Under the pieces are notes generated by a model. It was not told the DNA's origin and ran no database searches. It worked only from the letters and a program-made list of their open reading frames with translations. This document shows positions 53,625 through 61,347 of a stretch of 64,000 nt of DNA, piece by piece. Positions within the stretch are counted from its first letter, which is position 1. Every line of letters starts with the position of its first letter. A program made the position numbers and the translations under genes. The stretch comes from Mucilaginibacter pankratovii (GTDB lineage Bacteria; Bacteroidota; Bacteroidia; Sphingobacteriales; Sphingobacteriaceae): the NCBI RefSeq assembly GCF_014773265.1, contig NZ_JACWMY010000009.1, forward strand, positions 124,001 through 188,000, in the 5' to 3' direction.

Positions 53625-54493
53625 TCATTTATCACGATATTGCTTTGGGGTCATCCCCACATACTTTCTGAATAGACGGACAAAGTAGTTCGGCGTTTCA
53701 AATTTTAATTGATTGCTTATCTCGCAACTGATAGGCTGGTGTAGTTGAGTAAATTTTTTGCTTCCTGCATAACCCTGTTAAGTATAAATGATTTGGACGT
53801 AGACCCCAAATACTCTTTAGTCATCCTGTTTAGATAATTGGCCGTTATGAAAAGTTTGTCAGCAAAGAACTGAACATCATGTGATCGCAAATAATGTTCA
53901 TCTACCAGTTGTACGAAGGCCTGAATATGCCTGTTGGCCTGTTCTTCTTTCGTGATGGTGTCGTTAGTCATAACCGGTACTACCTCTGCCCGTTCAAGCA
54001 GTGCCAGGATCAGATATACCAATGCCCGGAGAACATGTTCACTGCTGCTAACGCCCAGTTGGATTTCATTGTTTATTTGCTCCAGATATCCTATAACGTT
54101 TTTAAAGAGCTCTTTGTTAAGCCGTATCAACGGAGAAGTACGACCATGTTTCAGATACCTGAATTTGTTTATAAACTGTTTATCGTTGAAGAATGAAAAC
54201 AGAAATTCTTCTTCAAATAGCAACACGTAGCCTTGCATTGCGGTCTGTTTTGGCCAGCTCCAGATCTCGCCAGGAATAGAACAGATCACATCCCCTGACC
54301 GGACATGCAATTCCGTTTGATTGATAAATACGTTTTCATTCCCACTGGTTATAAATGTCATATCATAAAAAGTAAGCCTGTGGATGGGCTCTTTTTCTAT
54401 GTACTTATTAATTTCAGAAATCGGAACAATATCTATCAATAAAGTTTTCCCATATTTTTCATTGACAAAATGATACTGAACTATTGATTTCAT
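53625..54493 (-). pseudogene. AraC-family regulator broken by a one-base deletion in the HTH
   Basis: The frame starts at ATG 54493 (MKSIVQYHF) and runs through a cupin-like sensor and the first HTH helix set (QFFADKLFITANYLNRMTKEY) to LLNYTSLSVAR and a stop at 53719. Restoring one base near 53722 continues the frame as EISNQLKFETPNYFVRLF, then RKYVGMTPKQYRDK, ending TGA at 53625-53627. That is the missing second HTH and the canonical AraC C-terminus. The total, 869 bases, is one short of 290 codons. As it stands the protein would lack its second DNA-binding helix-turn-helix. Sequencing error is the alternative. Confidence 0.88.
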
Positions 54494-54565
54494 GACGATT
54501 AAGATAAACAGATTTTTTAGCAATTGTCACTCATAATTTATGACAGTGAGCAGCACCCATGATAT

Positions 54566-54596
54566 TTGATCGATATCAAACACCCTGATCGATCAA
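54566..54596. promoter_or_regulatory. Inverted repeat between the AraC and 54.75 kb genes
   Basis: TTGATCGAT (54566-54574) and ATCGATCAA (54588-54596) are perfect 9-bp inverted copies 13 bp apart, in the divergent 257-bp spacer. A candidate operator for the neighbouring AraC protein; function is inferred. Confidence 0.45.
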
Positions 54597-54661
54597 TACA
54601 AAAGCACCAATAGTGACATTAATGGCACGATTTGTCTATCTCATACTATTTTGACTGCCTA

Positions 54662-54669
54662 TACCTTTG
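54662..54669 (+). promoter_or_regulatory. -7 box of the 54.75 kb gene
   Basis: TACCTTTG matches TAnnTTTG, 81 bases before ATG 54751, leaving a leader of roughly 75 bases. Confidence 0.45.
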
Positions 54670-54750
54670 TCAGCAGCTGATCAAGTATTTACTATTCACA
54701 GTTAAGTTACTTAGATCAGTATCATTTAACAAAAAATAAACAATAGCATT

Positions 54751-55077
54751 ATGAAGTATTTTATCGAAATGTTTTCACCCACACAAGCCTGGCTTGATCT
54801 AAGCAAAGAAGAGAGAGCCGCTTACCTGACTCACGTTAACGATTCTTCGAAGGGACTGATGGACCAGGGTGTAGTGATAGTTAGCATGAGCGAAAATGAC
54901 CAGGACACCCTTCATCGTGCTGGCTATAATTTCTTTGTTATCTGGACAATCCCAACGGATGAGCTTGCCAATGCTGTTCAAGAGCTTATGGCAGATTCGG
55001 ACTGGTTTACTTACTTTGATCAGTTAAATTTAAAAGGCGATTCTACAGATATTTTTAAAAAACTGATTAATATCTAA
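54751..55077 (+). CDS. Small uncharacterised protein (possibly DUF6616)
   Basis: A 108-aa soluble protein: KYFIEMFSPTQAWLDLSKEERAAYL, then VVIVSMSENDQDTLHRAGYNFFVIWTIP and VQELMADSDWFTYFDQLN. The alternation of strand and helix suggests a ferredoxin-like dimeric alpha-beta barrel of the YCII/monooxygenase-like type. I link it to DUF6616 only from memory. It is divergent from the broken AraC gene, its probable regulator. Confidence 0.7.
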   Translation: MKYFIEMFSPTQAWLDLSKEERAAYLTHVNDSSKGLMDQGVVIVSMSENDQDTLHRAGYNFFVIWTIPTDELANAVQELMADSDWFTYFDQLNLKGDSTDIFKKLINI

Positions 55078-55170
55078 TCTCAAAGGGTTGTCGGCGGCTC
55101 TATTTTACTTCGGTTGTCTGATGTACTGATGATATAAATTCTTTGTAACAGAATTTTTAAACATTTCATT

Positions 55171-55521
55171 TTATATGTTTTTCTTCAAAATACTCTCTGC
55201 GACAAGTTTGTAAGATTTAGTAACAAGATCCTGGATTAATTCCCAGGAGACATCCCCGTTTAAATCAATACTTATCCAGTGTTTTGAACTTAAGTTAAAT
55301 GGTTTGTTGATGCCCTCGTGTTCCCTAAGCTCATCAATGAGCTTGGGATCACATTTTACTGTACAACGATCAAATTTATTAAGGTCGAACAGGCAGAACA
55401 TCTTCTTACCAACATAAAATACGAGGATAGACCGTGAATTTTTAAAGAAACCCTCGAATGGCATACCTTCCCGGGTTTCCGGGAATGACAGACAGAAATC
55501 TCTGAACTCTTCTACATTCAT
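55171..55521 (-). CDS. MmcQ/YjbR family protein
   Basis: A 116-aa protein: MNVEEFRDFCLSFPETREGMPFEGF, VFYVGKKMFCLFDLN, VKCDPKLIDELREHEGI and HWISIDLNGDVSWELIQDLVTKSYKLV. This is the MmcQ/YjbR fold, related in structure to phospholipid-binding or DNA-binding domains; no function is proven. Monocistronic. Confidence 0.9.
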   Translation of the reverse strand: MNVEEFRDFCLSFPETREGMPFEGFFKNSRSILVFYVGKKMFCLFDLNKFDRCTVKCDPKLIDELREHEGINKPFNLSSKHWISIDLNGDVSWELIQDLVTKSYKLVAESILKKNI

Positions 55522-55588
55522 ATATGAAGTGAGGTAACATCTTTAAGCAAATGCCTAACAATTGAAGGTATGCGTTTTTATGATTTAT

Positions 55589-56320
55589 TTACCATGGTAA
55601 TACCTCGCCAGACTCAGAAAAAGTACCCGTTGGTCCATTGTCATCCAGCAGGGCTAATGCTACTCCTGTTTTCGCACCGTCTTCAGGTGTAAGTGGCGCT
55701 TGATCTGAGCCGATGGATGTTTTAACCCAACCAGGATTTGCTGCATTTACTTTTATTTTAGTTTCGCGAAGTGCGTGAGCCAGAAAAACTGTAAACTGGT
55801 TTAAAGCTGTTTTTGATGCACTGTAAGCATATGGTTTTAAAGCGTACAGCCAATGAGCTTCATTCAAATGAACGCCAAAGGAACCAGAAACGCTGCTGAT
55901 GTTCACAATTCGCCCCGCCTCGCTTTTTTTGATCGCCGGCAATAAAGCCTGGGTCAGCTCCACAGTTCCAAAATAATTAATGTCAAAAGTATCACGAAGA
56001 GTTTGTAATGTAACGGATTCTGTGTTATTTCCGAACCATGCGCCGTCTAAAAATACGGCTGCGTTATTGACCAGGATGTCCAATGCGCCATACTCGCTTT
56101 CAATGTAGCTTTTAACGTTCTCTATATCTGTCGAATCACTGATGTCCAGTCTTATGTAGGTAACATCTAACGACAAGCCCCGTAAAACTGCTTCTGCTTT
56201 TTTACCTTCAGTTTCATTTCTTGCCCCTAATAAAACCTTGATATTATGTTGTGCAAGTTGTTTCGCTGTTTCAAAACCAATGCCCTTATTGGCACCGGTC
56301 ACTAATGCTATCTTTGTCAT
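55589..56320 (-). CDS. Short-chain dehydrogenase/reductase
   Basis: A 243-aa classical SDR. The cofactor motif TGANKGIGFETAKQL is at residues 8-22, NNAAVF at about 86-91, active-site Ser in NISSVSGSFG and YxxxK as YSASK. The C-terminal region after NPGWVKT resembles plant/bacterial carbonyl reductases. A -7 box at 56345-56352 provides its own promoter. The AraC gene upstream on the same strand is a candidate regulator. Confidence 0.92.
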   Translation of the reverse strand: MTKIALVTGANKGIGFETAKQLAQHNIKVLLGARNETEGKKAEAVLRGLSLDVTYIRLDISDSTDIENVKSYIESEYGALDILVNNAAVFLDGAWFGNNTESVTLQTLRDTFDINYFGTVELTQALLPAIKKSEAGRIVNISSVSGSFGVHLNEAHWLYALKPYAYSASKTALNQFTVFLAHALRETKIKVNAANPGWVKTSIGSDQAPLTPEDGAKTGVALALLDDNGPTGTFSESGEVLPW

Positions 56321-56344
56321 ATTGAAAATTGTTTAATTTCAATG

Positions 56345-56352
56345 CAAAGGTA
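56345..56352 (-). promoter_or_regulatory. -7 box of the SDR gene (minus strand)
   Basis: Read on the minus strand as TACCTTTG, a TAnnTTTG match, 24 bases before ATG 56320. Confidence 0.5.
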
Positions 56353-56439
56353 GAACGGACGCATAGCCAGTGTTAGCGCAAATAAAACCGATCCTTACTA
56401 AAATCAAACTTATTTGTCTCAGATCTTTGAAAGAGCAAA

Positions 56440-57351
56440 CTATTCCTTGTGTAGTTTTCTGTAATCAGTAGGAGAACCATTTGCATGCTTTTTAAAAAAT
56501 AGATTGAAATGGGAAGGCTCCTCGAAACCGAGTGCAAAGGAGATCTCCGCAATGTTCCAGTTGGTTAATTTTAATAAGATCTTAGCCTCTTGAACAAGTC
56601 TTGCTGCGATGATCTCTGTTACTGTCCTTCCTTTAGATAATTTTACCTGGCGGTTCAAATAATTGGGATGGAGTGACAGGCTGTCTGCGAAATCTTTTGA
56701 AGTTTTAAATTTGATCGCATCCTGCGGGGATTCTATGGGAAACTGCGATTCTAATAATCTTATGAAGGAACAGGCGATAACCTCGGTCGTATTATTTGTT
56801 TTTACGAAAGAGGTAACCGGAGCGAGGTTTTGTGCATTAAAAATGATTTCAAGTAGATAAGTACGTTGCAGATTATCTTTAAAGGCGCTATTTACTTGTT
56901 TTTCATTGAATATTTTAAGGTAGATATCAATAAAATTTTTCGTTTGCTCCTCTGTGAGCGAATAGATGTTCTGCCTGCCTGGTTTATAGATCGGGAATTC
57001 AAGTAAACGATAACCACTGTTAGCTTTAGTAATAAACTCTTCTTTAAACATGCAGCTGATCCCGGAGTATCCCAAACCGGTCGCGTGTATCCCAAAAGGA
57101 ATTTTGGTTGTGGTGAAAAGTAATGAGTTACCCGAAATATCAATGTTTCTATCTTCAAATTCAAGTCGATATTCCCCTTGCAATAAAGTGGCCGTGTAAA
57201 ATATCTTCCTGTTATATTCAAATGAAAAAATCGGGTTATTAGCTATACTCAGATCCAGTATATGGAAAGTAACTGCATCATTTTGAATGGTGTCTGATAT
57301 TACAGAGGATTTTGCGGGGGCAATAGAAGATGTATCATCAGGTAATTTCAT
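56440..57351 (-). CDS. AraC-family transcriptional regulator
   Basis: A 303-aa protein with an N-terminal cupin-like region (about 25-190) and a C-terminal double HTH (about 205-300): KTSKDFADSLSLHPNYLNRQVKLSKGRTVTEIIAARLVQEAKILL, then WNIAEISFALGFEEPSHFNLFFKKHANGSPTDYRK. Intact, unlike the AraC gene at 53.6 kb. It lies 119 bases upstream of the SDR on the same strand, a common Bacteroidota pairing, and likely controls it. Confidence 0.92.
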   Translation of the reverse strand: MKLPDDTSSIAPAKSSVISDTIQNDAVTFHILDLSIANNPIFSFEYNRKIFYTATLLQGEYRLEFEDRNIDISGNSLLFTTTKIPFGIHATGLGYSGISCMFKEEFITKANSGYRLLEFPIYKPGRQNIYSLTEEQTKNFIDIYLKIFNEKQVNSAFKDNLQRTYLLEIIFNAQNLAPVTSFVKTNNTTEVIACSFIRLLESQFPIESPQDAIKFKTSKDFADSLSLHPNYLNRQVKLSKGRTVTEIIAARLVQEAKILLKLTNWNIAEISFALGFEEPSHFNLFFKKHANGSPTDYRKLHKE

Positions 57352-57411
57352 ATACTAAAGTATGCAAAAATTTATAGAACGTTAATTGATGTTGGGGATA
57401 GGGACTCTTCA

Positions 57412-57440
57412 GCCTGTGTTCGGTGTTATCACCGCACCGC
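57412..57440. repeat. GCCTGTG...GGTGTTATCACCGC repeat, copy A
   Basis: GCCTGTG, three variable bases and GGTGTTATCACCGCACC, closely matching 59574-59600. GGTG-TTAT-CACC can form a small hairpin. Apart from this and a GTTGTA-TTTG-TACAAC dyad near 57648, the 414-bp gap 57352-57765 shows nothing I can interpret. Confidence 0.5.
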
Positions 57441-57765
57441 TTCCAGGGCATTACTTCCAAAGGGTTATATATGTTCCATGTAATGCGTTATGATTTCGTT
57501 AGGAGTATTCAAAATATAATACCCTGCCGACGAATACTTATACTCCCCGGGTAATTGACATAGGCTCGCTTGGTCGAATCAGGTTGTCAACCCTTATCGT
57601 AATTACTTATTTATAAGTTACAAACTCAAACAAATCCGTGTACGATTGTTGTATTTGTACAACTCCTATCTTTAACAGATCGCTTAAGATTCTCCACCCA
57701 CTTATCCGGCTCATTTTAATAGGCTTGTTGCTTTACTTAATTTAACTTTTAACTAACACTATACA

Positions 57766-58059
57766 ATGACATCCATCAAAAATGTACACCCGCTAAGTGC
57801 AGAGGCACTTTTTCTTATTTTAAAGAAAGATTTTGCCAACGACATTAATGCCAAAATGAATTCGAGTTTGAGTATAGAATATGCGCACGTTTACGATATC
57901 ATCAATGTTTCCTTCCCGGAAATTATAGAAGGTACTGTATTTACCATTACCGTTACCGAAAATGAAATAGCGTTAACAAACAATGGCGATGATACAGAAT
58001 ACCAAACAAATTTACTTGGGCAGCACCTTCACGATTTCCTGGTTGAACAGTCCAGTTAA
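57766..58059 (+). CDS. Hypothetical small protein
   Basis: A 97-aa soluble protein (NVHPLSAEALFLILKKDF, IEYAHVYDIINVSFPEIIEG, EIALTNNGDDTEYQTNLLGQHLHDFL) of unknown family. It is acidic and mixed alpha-beta in pattern. A hairpin terminator follows at 58100-58124. Same strand as the DUF2630 gene. Confidence 0.65.
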   Translation: MTSIKNVHPLSAEALFLILKKDFANDINAKMNSSLSIEYAHVYDIINVSFPEIIEGTVFTITVTENEIALTNNGDDTEYQTNLLGQHLHDFLVEQSS

Positions 58060-58099
58060 GAGAAAATAGATTTTCCGCTACAGGATAAATAAACTATTT

Positions 58100-58124
58100 A
58101 ACTGCCCTAAAAATAAGGGCAGTT
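58100..58124 (+). terminator. Terminator-like hairpin after the 57.77 kb gene
   Basis: AACTGCCCT (58100-58108) and AGGGCAGTT (58116-58124), perfect 9-bp stem with loop AAAAATA. The following T run is short (AATATT). Confidence 0.6.
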
Positions 58125-58142
58125 AATATTAACAAACACATT

Positions 58143-58388
58143 ATGGAAGAAAAAAAAGAAGACATCTCGGTGATTGAACATATCAGGCAACTCACAGAAA
58201 GAGAAGAGCATTTATATGGCAAAACGGAACTAACCGATGAGGATATTAAGGAAATGCACATAGTAAAGTCTGAACTTGACCAGTACTGGGATTTGCTTCG
58301 TCAGCGCCGGGCTTTCCGCGATGCGGGAGATAACCCGGATAGGGCACAAATGAGATCGGTTGATACGATAGAGCATTACAAAAAATAA
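58143..58388 (+). CDS. DUF2630 protein
   Basis: An 81-aa helical protein: VIEHIRQLTEREEHLYGK, LDQYWDLLRQRRAFRDAGDNPDRAQMRS. The LDQxWDLLRQRRA motif is the signature of DUF2630, best known in Actinobacteria, so its presence in a Bacteroidota may reflect transfer. Function unknown. Confidence 0.85.
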   Translation: MEEKKEDISVIEHIRQLTEREEHLYGKTELTDEDIKEMHIVKSELDQYWDLLRQRRAFRDAGDNPDRAQMRSVDTIEHYKK

Positions 58389-58434
58389 TGCGAATTCGGT
58401 TATCACGCCGGGGCTTTTGGCATATATTGCCTTG

Positions 58435-58464
58435 ATTGATTCTTCAGTAGAAATAATACATTTG
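58435..58464 (+). promoter_or_regulatory. Promoter of the PAS histidine kinase
   Basis: ATTG (58435-58438) as -33, 18-bp spacer, TACATTTG (58457-58464) as -7; ATG follows 20 bases later at 58485. Confidence 0.6.
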
Positions 58465-58484
58465 TCAGCGACTTATCTGGAAGT

Positions 58485-59561
58485 ATGATTGATAAAGATA
58501 AAAAGATAAAAAAACTCATTAAGCTAAATGATGAGTTAGAGAATTATTTCCGGAACACGATAATTCCGCAATTGTTTGTGGATAGTGACCTGATCCTTAG
58601 GAAATTCACGCCTCCGGCTATGAAGCAGTTTTCGTTGAAAGTAGGCGACGTAGGTAAGAACATAGACGATATTAAAGATAATTTTCGCTTCCCTACTATA
58701 GTGGAAAATATTGAACAGGTAATTAATAGTAATGAGATATTGGAGAAGGAGATCCAGACAACGGATTTACGATGGTATCAAATGAACATTATACCCTACG
58801 TTATTACGAAAACCAAAAAAACCAATGGGGTGATCATCACCTTTGTTGAGATAACGGCAAGGATAAAGGACCTGGTTAACCAGGAAGGTTTAGTTGCCGA
58901 GCATGAAACATTGCTGGATACTATATCTCATGATATTAAAGGACCGTTAACCAGTTTGCTTTTAACTATCAATCAGCTTAAAACGGTTTCTACCGATAGC
59001 TCTAAAGCATTTTTAATGTTCTTTGGGATTTTAGAGGGCTCCGTTAAAAAAATGCAAGCCCTTATAACAGAGTTAACTGATGCCGGCAGGTTGAAGCATA
59101 AATACAAAGCAGAGGAGGAGCTTTTGGATTTTGAAAATATCCTCGAAGATGTGCGTCTTACCCTGGCAGGCACAATTATGGAATCGGGCGCTGTAATTAA
59201 CTCCAGCGTTAAAGTGGCTGAAATATTATATTCCCGCCGAAAACTGAGGAGTATAGTTTATAACCTGGTAAATAATGCCATTAAGTTTCATTCCCCCAAC
59301 CGCACTCCCGAAATAACGATAAGTACCAAAAAGGAGAAAGGGTACGTGGTAATAAGCGTAAAGGATAATGGTATTGGTATAGATAAAAGTAATCAAAAAG
59401 AGGTGTTTTCAAAGTACAGCCGTATCGAAAATACCGTTGAAGGTTCGGGTATCGGCTTGTACCTGGTCAACGAGATCGTAACAAACTCAGGCGGCAAAAT
59501 AGTGTTGAAAAGTGAGTTAGGGAAAGGTTCCGAATTTCAGGTTTATATCAAAGCAGAATAA
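58485..59561 (+). CDS. Soluble PAS histidine kinase
   Basis: A 358-aa cytoplasmic sensor kinase with no membrane helix. The PAS domain (about 22-130: LFVDSDLILRKFTPPAMKQF...VGKNIDDI...VIITFVEITARI) resembles the PAS of CheB-CheR hybrids. A short coiled coil precedes the phospho-acceptor His149 in LLDTISHDIKGPL. The HATPase has N box LVNNAIKFHSPN, G1 VKDNGIGID and G2 EGSGIGLYLV. No partner receiver gene is adjacent. It has its own promoter. Confidence 0.93.
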   Translation: MIDKDKKIKKLIKLNDELENYFRNTIIPQLFVDSDLILRKFTPPAMKQFSLKVGDVGKNIDDIKDNFRFPTIVENIEQVINSNEILEKEIQTTDLRWYQMNIIPYVITKTKKTNGVIITFVEITARIKDLVNQEGLVAEHETLLDTISHDIKGPLTSLLLTINQLKTVSTDSSKAFLMFFGILEGSVKKMQALITELTDAGRLKHKYKAEEELLDFENILEDVRLTLAGTIMESGAVINSSVKVAEILYSRRKLRSIVYNLVNNAIKFHSPNRTPEITISTKKEKGYVVISVKDNGIGIDKSNQKEVFSKYSRIENTVEGSGIGLYLVNEIVTNSGGKIVLKSELGKGSEFQVYIKAE

Positions 59562-59573
59562 GTTTCCCTTTTG

Positions 59574-59600
59574 GCCTGTGGCAGGTGTTATCACCGCGCC
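59574..59600. repeat. GCCTGTG...GGTGTTATCACCGC repeat, copy B
   Basis: Second copy of the motif at 57412-57440, in the spacer between the convergent kinase and winged-helix genes; the same GGTG-TTAT-CACC hairpin is conserved. Confidence 0.5.
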
Positions 59601-59641
59601 ATAGGTCGAATCCTAATAAGATCAGTTTTTGGAAGGGCTTT

Positions 59642-60532
59642 TTAGCCATTAACTTCCAATTTATATCCTTTGCCGCGTATTACAACAATGTTGATATTGG
59701 GATCGAACTCCAGTTTTTTCCTCAATTTTGATATGAACATATCCAGGCTGCGCCCCACAATAACACCTTCATCCTCCCAAATCTCTTTTTGAAGCCGGCT
59801 TCGCTCTATAGTTTCGTTTGGCGACAACGCGAAAATGAGCAGTACACGGGTTTCTGTGGCGGTTAGGTCTATCGTCTTTCCGTTTATGATTAGCGTACGA
59901 TTCTTCGCATCGAACGACACCGCGCCTAAAGTTAATACGTCAGTATATTGATCTTCAGTTAAAGCCTTCCGCGGCTTAGCTGGTCTCCAAATAATAAAGC
60001 CAACAATTGCTAAAAACGAAAGGCTGCCCAGGAGATATCCATTCTTTGCAGTAATTATCCCCGTTGGTTTAAATTTAATGTTGATCATGTAACATGCCTT
60101 AGGCTGCTTTCTTCCTTTGCATGGTACAATATCATTTTTTTTGTTTTTGGATATAGCGTACCCATAGGCTACACTGTCGGTGCCACAGGTGAGAATGTTA
60201 ACAACATAATCACTGGCGAAGGGGTCGTTGGCTAACAAACGCTGAGTAGTATTCACCAGGGAATTGGGTGAAAAACTAAGCTTATTCTCAAACCTTATCT
60301 GGTATTCATTCTCCGCGATCTTTTTTACCGGGAGTACCCTTGATGTACTATCGCCCGATTGTAGGAGTAGTTCATGCCCGATGCTGCGGAGCAAAACTTC
60401 GCGTCTGGCAATATCAAAATCGTCAGTGCCGGTTGTACTGAAAGCCACGCAGATCACAGAGATAAGCGAGAGTAATATCAAGCCGAGCAGGTATTTGCGT
60501 TTCCCGGAGAGGAGATTTGGGCTATCTAACAT
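59642..60532 (-). CDS. Membrane-spanning winged-helix regulator (two helices, C-terminal wHTH)
   Basis: A 296-aa one-component regulator. Membrane helix 1 (about 13-33), an extracytoplasmic sensor region (34-163, with Cys116, Cys138 and Cys147), helix 2 (166-182), then an OmpR/PhoB-type winged helix (196-294: GAVSFDAKNRTLIINGKTIDLTATETRVLLIF, RSLDMFISKLRKKL, IRGKGYKLEV). Unlike ToxR/CadC the DNA-binding domain is C-terminal, and there is no receiver domain. It can bind DNA from the membrane. It is divergent from the secreted-protein gene across direct TATTTAC repeats, which may be its operator. Confidence 0.88.
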   Translation of the reverse strand: MLDSPNLLSGKRKYLLGLILLSLISVICVAFSTTGTDDFDIARREVLLRSIGHELLLQSGDSTSRVLPVKKIAENEYQIRFENKLSFSPNSLVNTTQRLLANDPFASDYVVNILTCGTDSVAYGYAISKNKKNDIVPCKGRKQPKACYMINIKFKPTGIITAKNGYLLGSLSFLAIVGFIIWRPAKPRKALTEDQYTDVLTLGAVSFDAKNRTLIINGKTIDLTATETRVLLIFALSPNETIERSRLQKEIWEDEGVIVGRSLDMFISKLRKKLEFDPNINIVVIRGKGYKLEVNG

Positions 60533-60534
60533 AC

Positions 60535-60575
60535 TATTTACGATTTATTTACAAAGGTTACATTTTTATTTACAA
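60535..60575. promoter_or_regulatory. Phased TATTTAC direct repeats in the divergent promoter
   Basis: TATTTACRA occurs at 60535, 60546 and 60567, spaced 11 and 21 bp (about one and two helical turns). A weaker AGGTTAC lies at 60555. Direct repeats on one DNA face are the typical operator form for OmpR-type winged helices. They start two bases upstream of the regulator's ATG. Confidence 0.6.
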
Positions 60576-60606
60576 TCTAAATTCTCCGCACTGCAATATA
60601 TCAAAG

Positions 60607-60614
60607 TAATTTTG
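60607..60614 (+). promoter_or_regulatory. -7 box of the secreted-protein gene
   Basis: TAATTTTG matches TAnnTTTG, about 34 bases downstream of the TATTTAC repeats and 98 before the chosen ATG 60713. Confidence 0.5.
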
Positions 60615-60712
60615 TTGAATCAGTTTTGAAAGGATATGAAAATAAAAAGCACGTCTTATCCGATCTGATCTGTCAGGAGAATTTTATGTTATTTAATAAA
60701 CCCACAAAAAGT

Positions 60713-61279
60713 ATGAAAAAAGTAATTTATGCGCTGATCTTACCACTGGTTGTGGTGAGCGGACTGGTATTTGCGAATAGTGCAATTAAAAATGATGCTG
60801 CTCGCAAGCCGCTTTCTGCTGCCGAAAGCAAAGCAGCTCACCGGGACGATAAAAAGAAATGGGAAGCTTCTCCCGACGGTTTAAGGTATAAAAAATGGGA
60901 AACATCCCCCGACGGTATAAAAGCGCATGCCAGTGCCGATAAAATAAGAAAGCACATAAAAGATTTTTCCAATATGGAGGGGGTTATAACCTCTATTTCC
61001 CGTCCGTCGGGATCAGTAGGCGGCTTCGGAATGCTGGTAAAGATCAATGACGATGAATATATTGTTAATTATTGGCCGGAGAAGTCTGACAAGGATGTTA
61101 CGAAGTATAACAATGATCTTAGGCAGTTGAATAGCCTGAAAGTTAACGACAAAGTAATTATAAGAAGCCATAGCGCAGGTTATTTGGGTAAAGGCCACAA
61201 TGTAGTATTAGCGGGCGACTATATTGAGCGGGACAATAAAGTAATTTTTAAACGGGACCCACGCAAAGGTGGTTGCTAA
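60713..61279 (+). CDS. Secreted protein with KKWExSPDG repeats
   Basis: A 188-aa protein from ATG 60713, chosen because it opens directly with a signal peptide (KKVIYALILPLVVVSGLVFA). The mature part has two near-identical units, KKWEASPDGLRY and KKWETSPDGIKA (about 49-72), then a beta-rich OB-like domain (about 95-188: MEGVITSISRPSGSVGGFGM, LKVNDKVIIRSHSAG, VVLAGDYIERDNKVIFKRDPRKGGC). I do not recognise a named family. Divergent from the membrane winged-helix regulator, whose target it probably is. Confidence 0.75.
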   Translation: MKKVIYALILPLVVVSGLVFANSAIKNDAARKPLSAAESKAAHRDDKKKWEASPDGLRYKKWETSPDGIKAHASADKIRKHIKDFSNMEGVITSISRPSGSVGGFGMLVKINDDEYIVNYWPEKSDKDVTKYNNDLRQLNSLKVNDKVIIRSHSAGYLGKGHNVVLAGDYIERDNKVIFKRDPRKGGC

Positions 61280-61302
61280 GGATCACCAGCTTCGCAATGC
61301 GA

Positions 61303-61336
61303 CCAAAGCCTCAAATTGAAAGATTTGAGGCTTTGG
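61303..61336. terminator. Bidirectional terminator
   Basis: Perfect 14-bp stem CCAAAGCCTCAAAT (61303-61316) and ATTTGAGGCTTTGG (61323-61336) with a 6-base loop, between the convergent secreted-protein and permease genes. Confidence 0.8.
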
Positions 61337-61347
61337 TGTTTTGGGGG

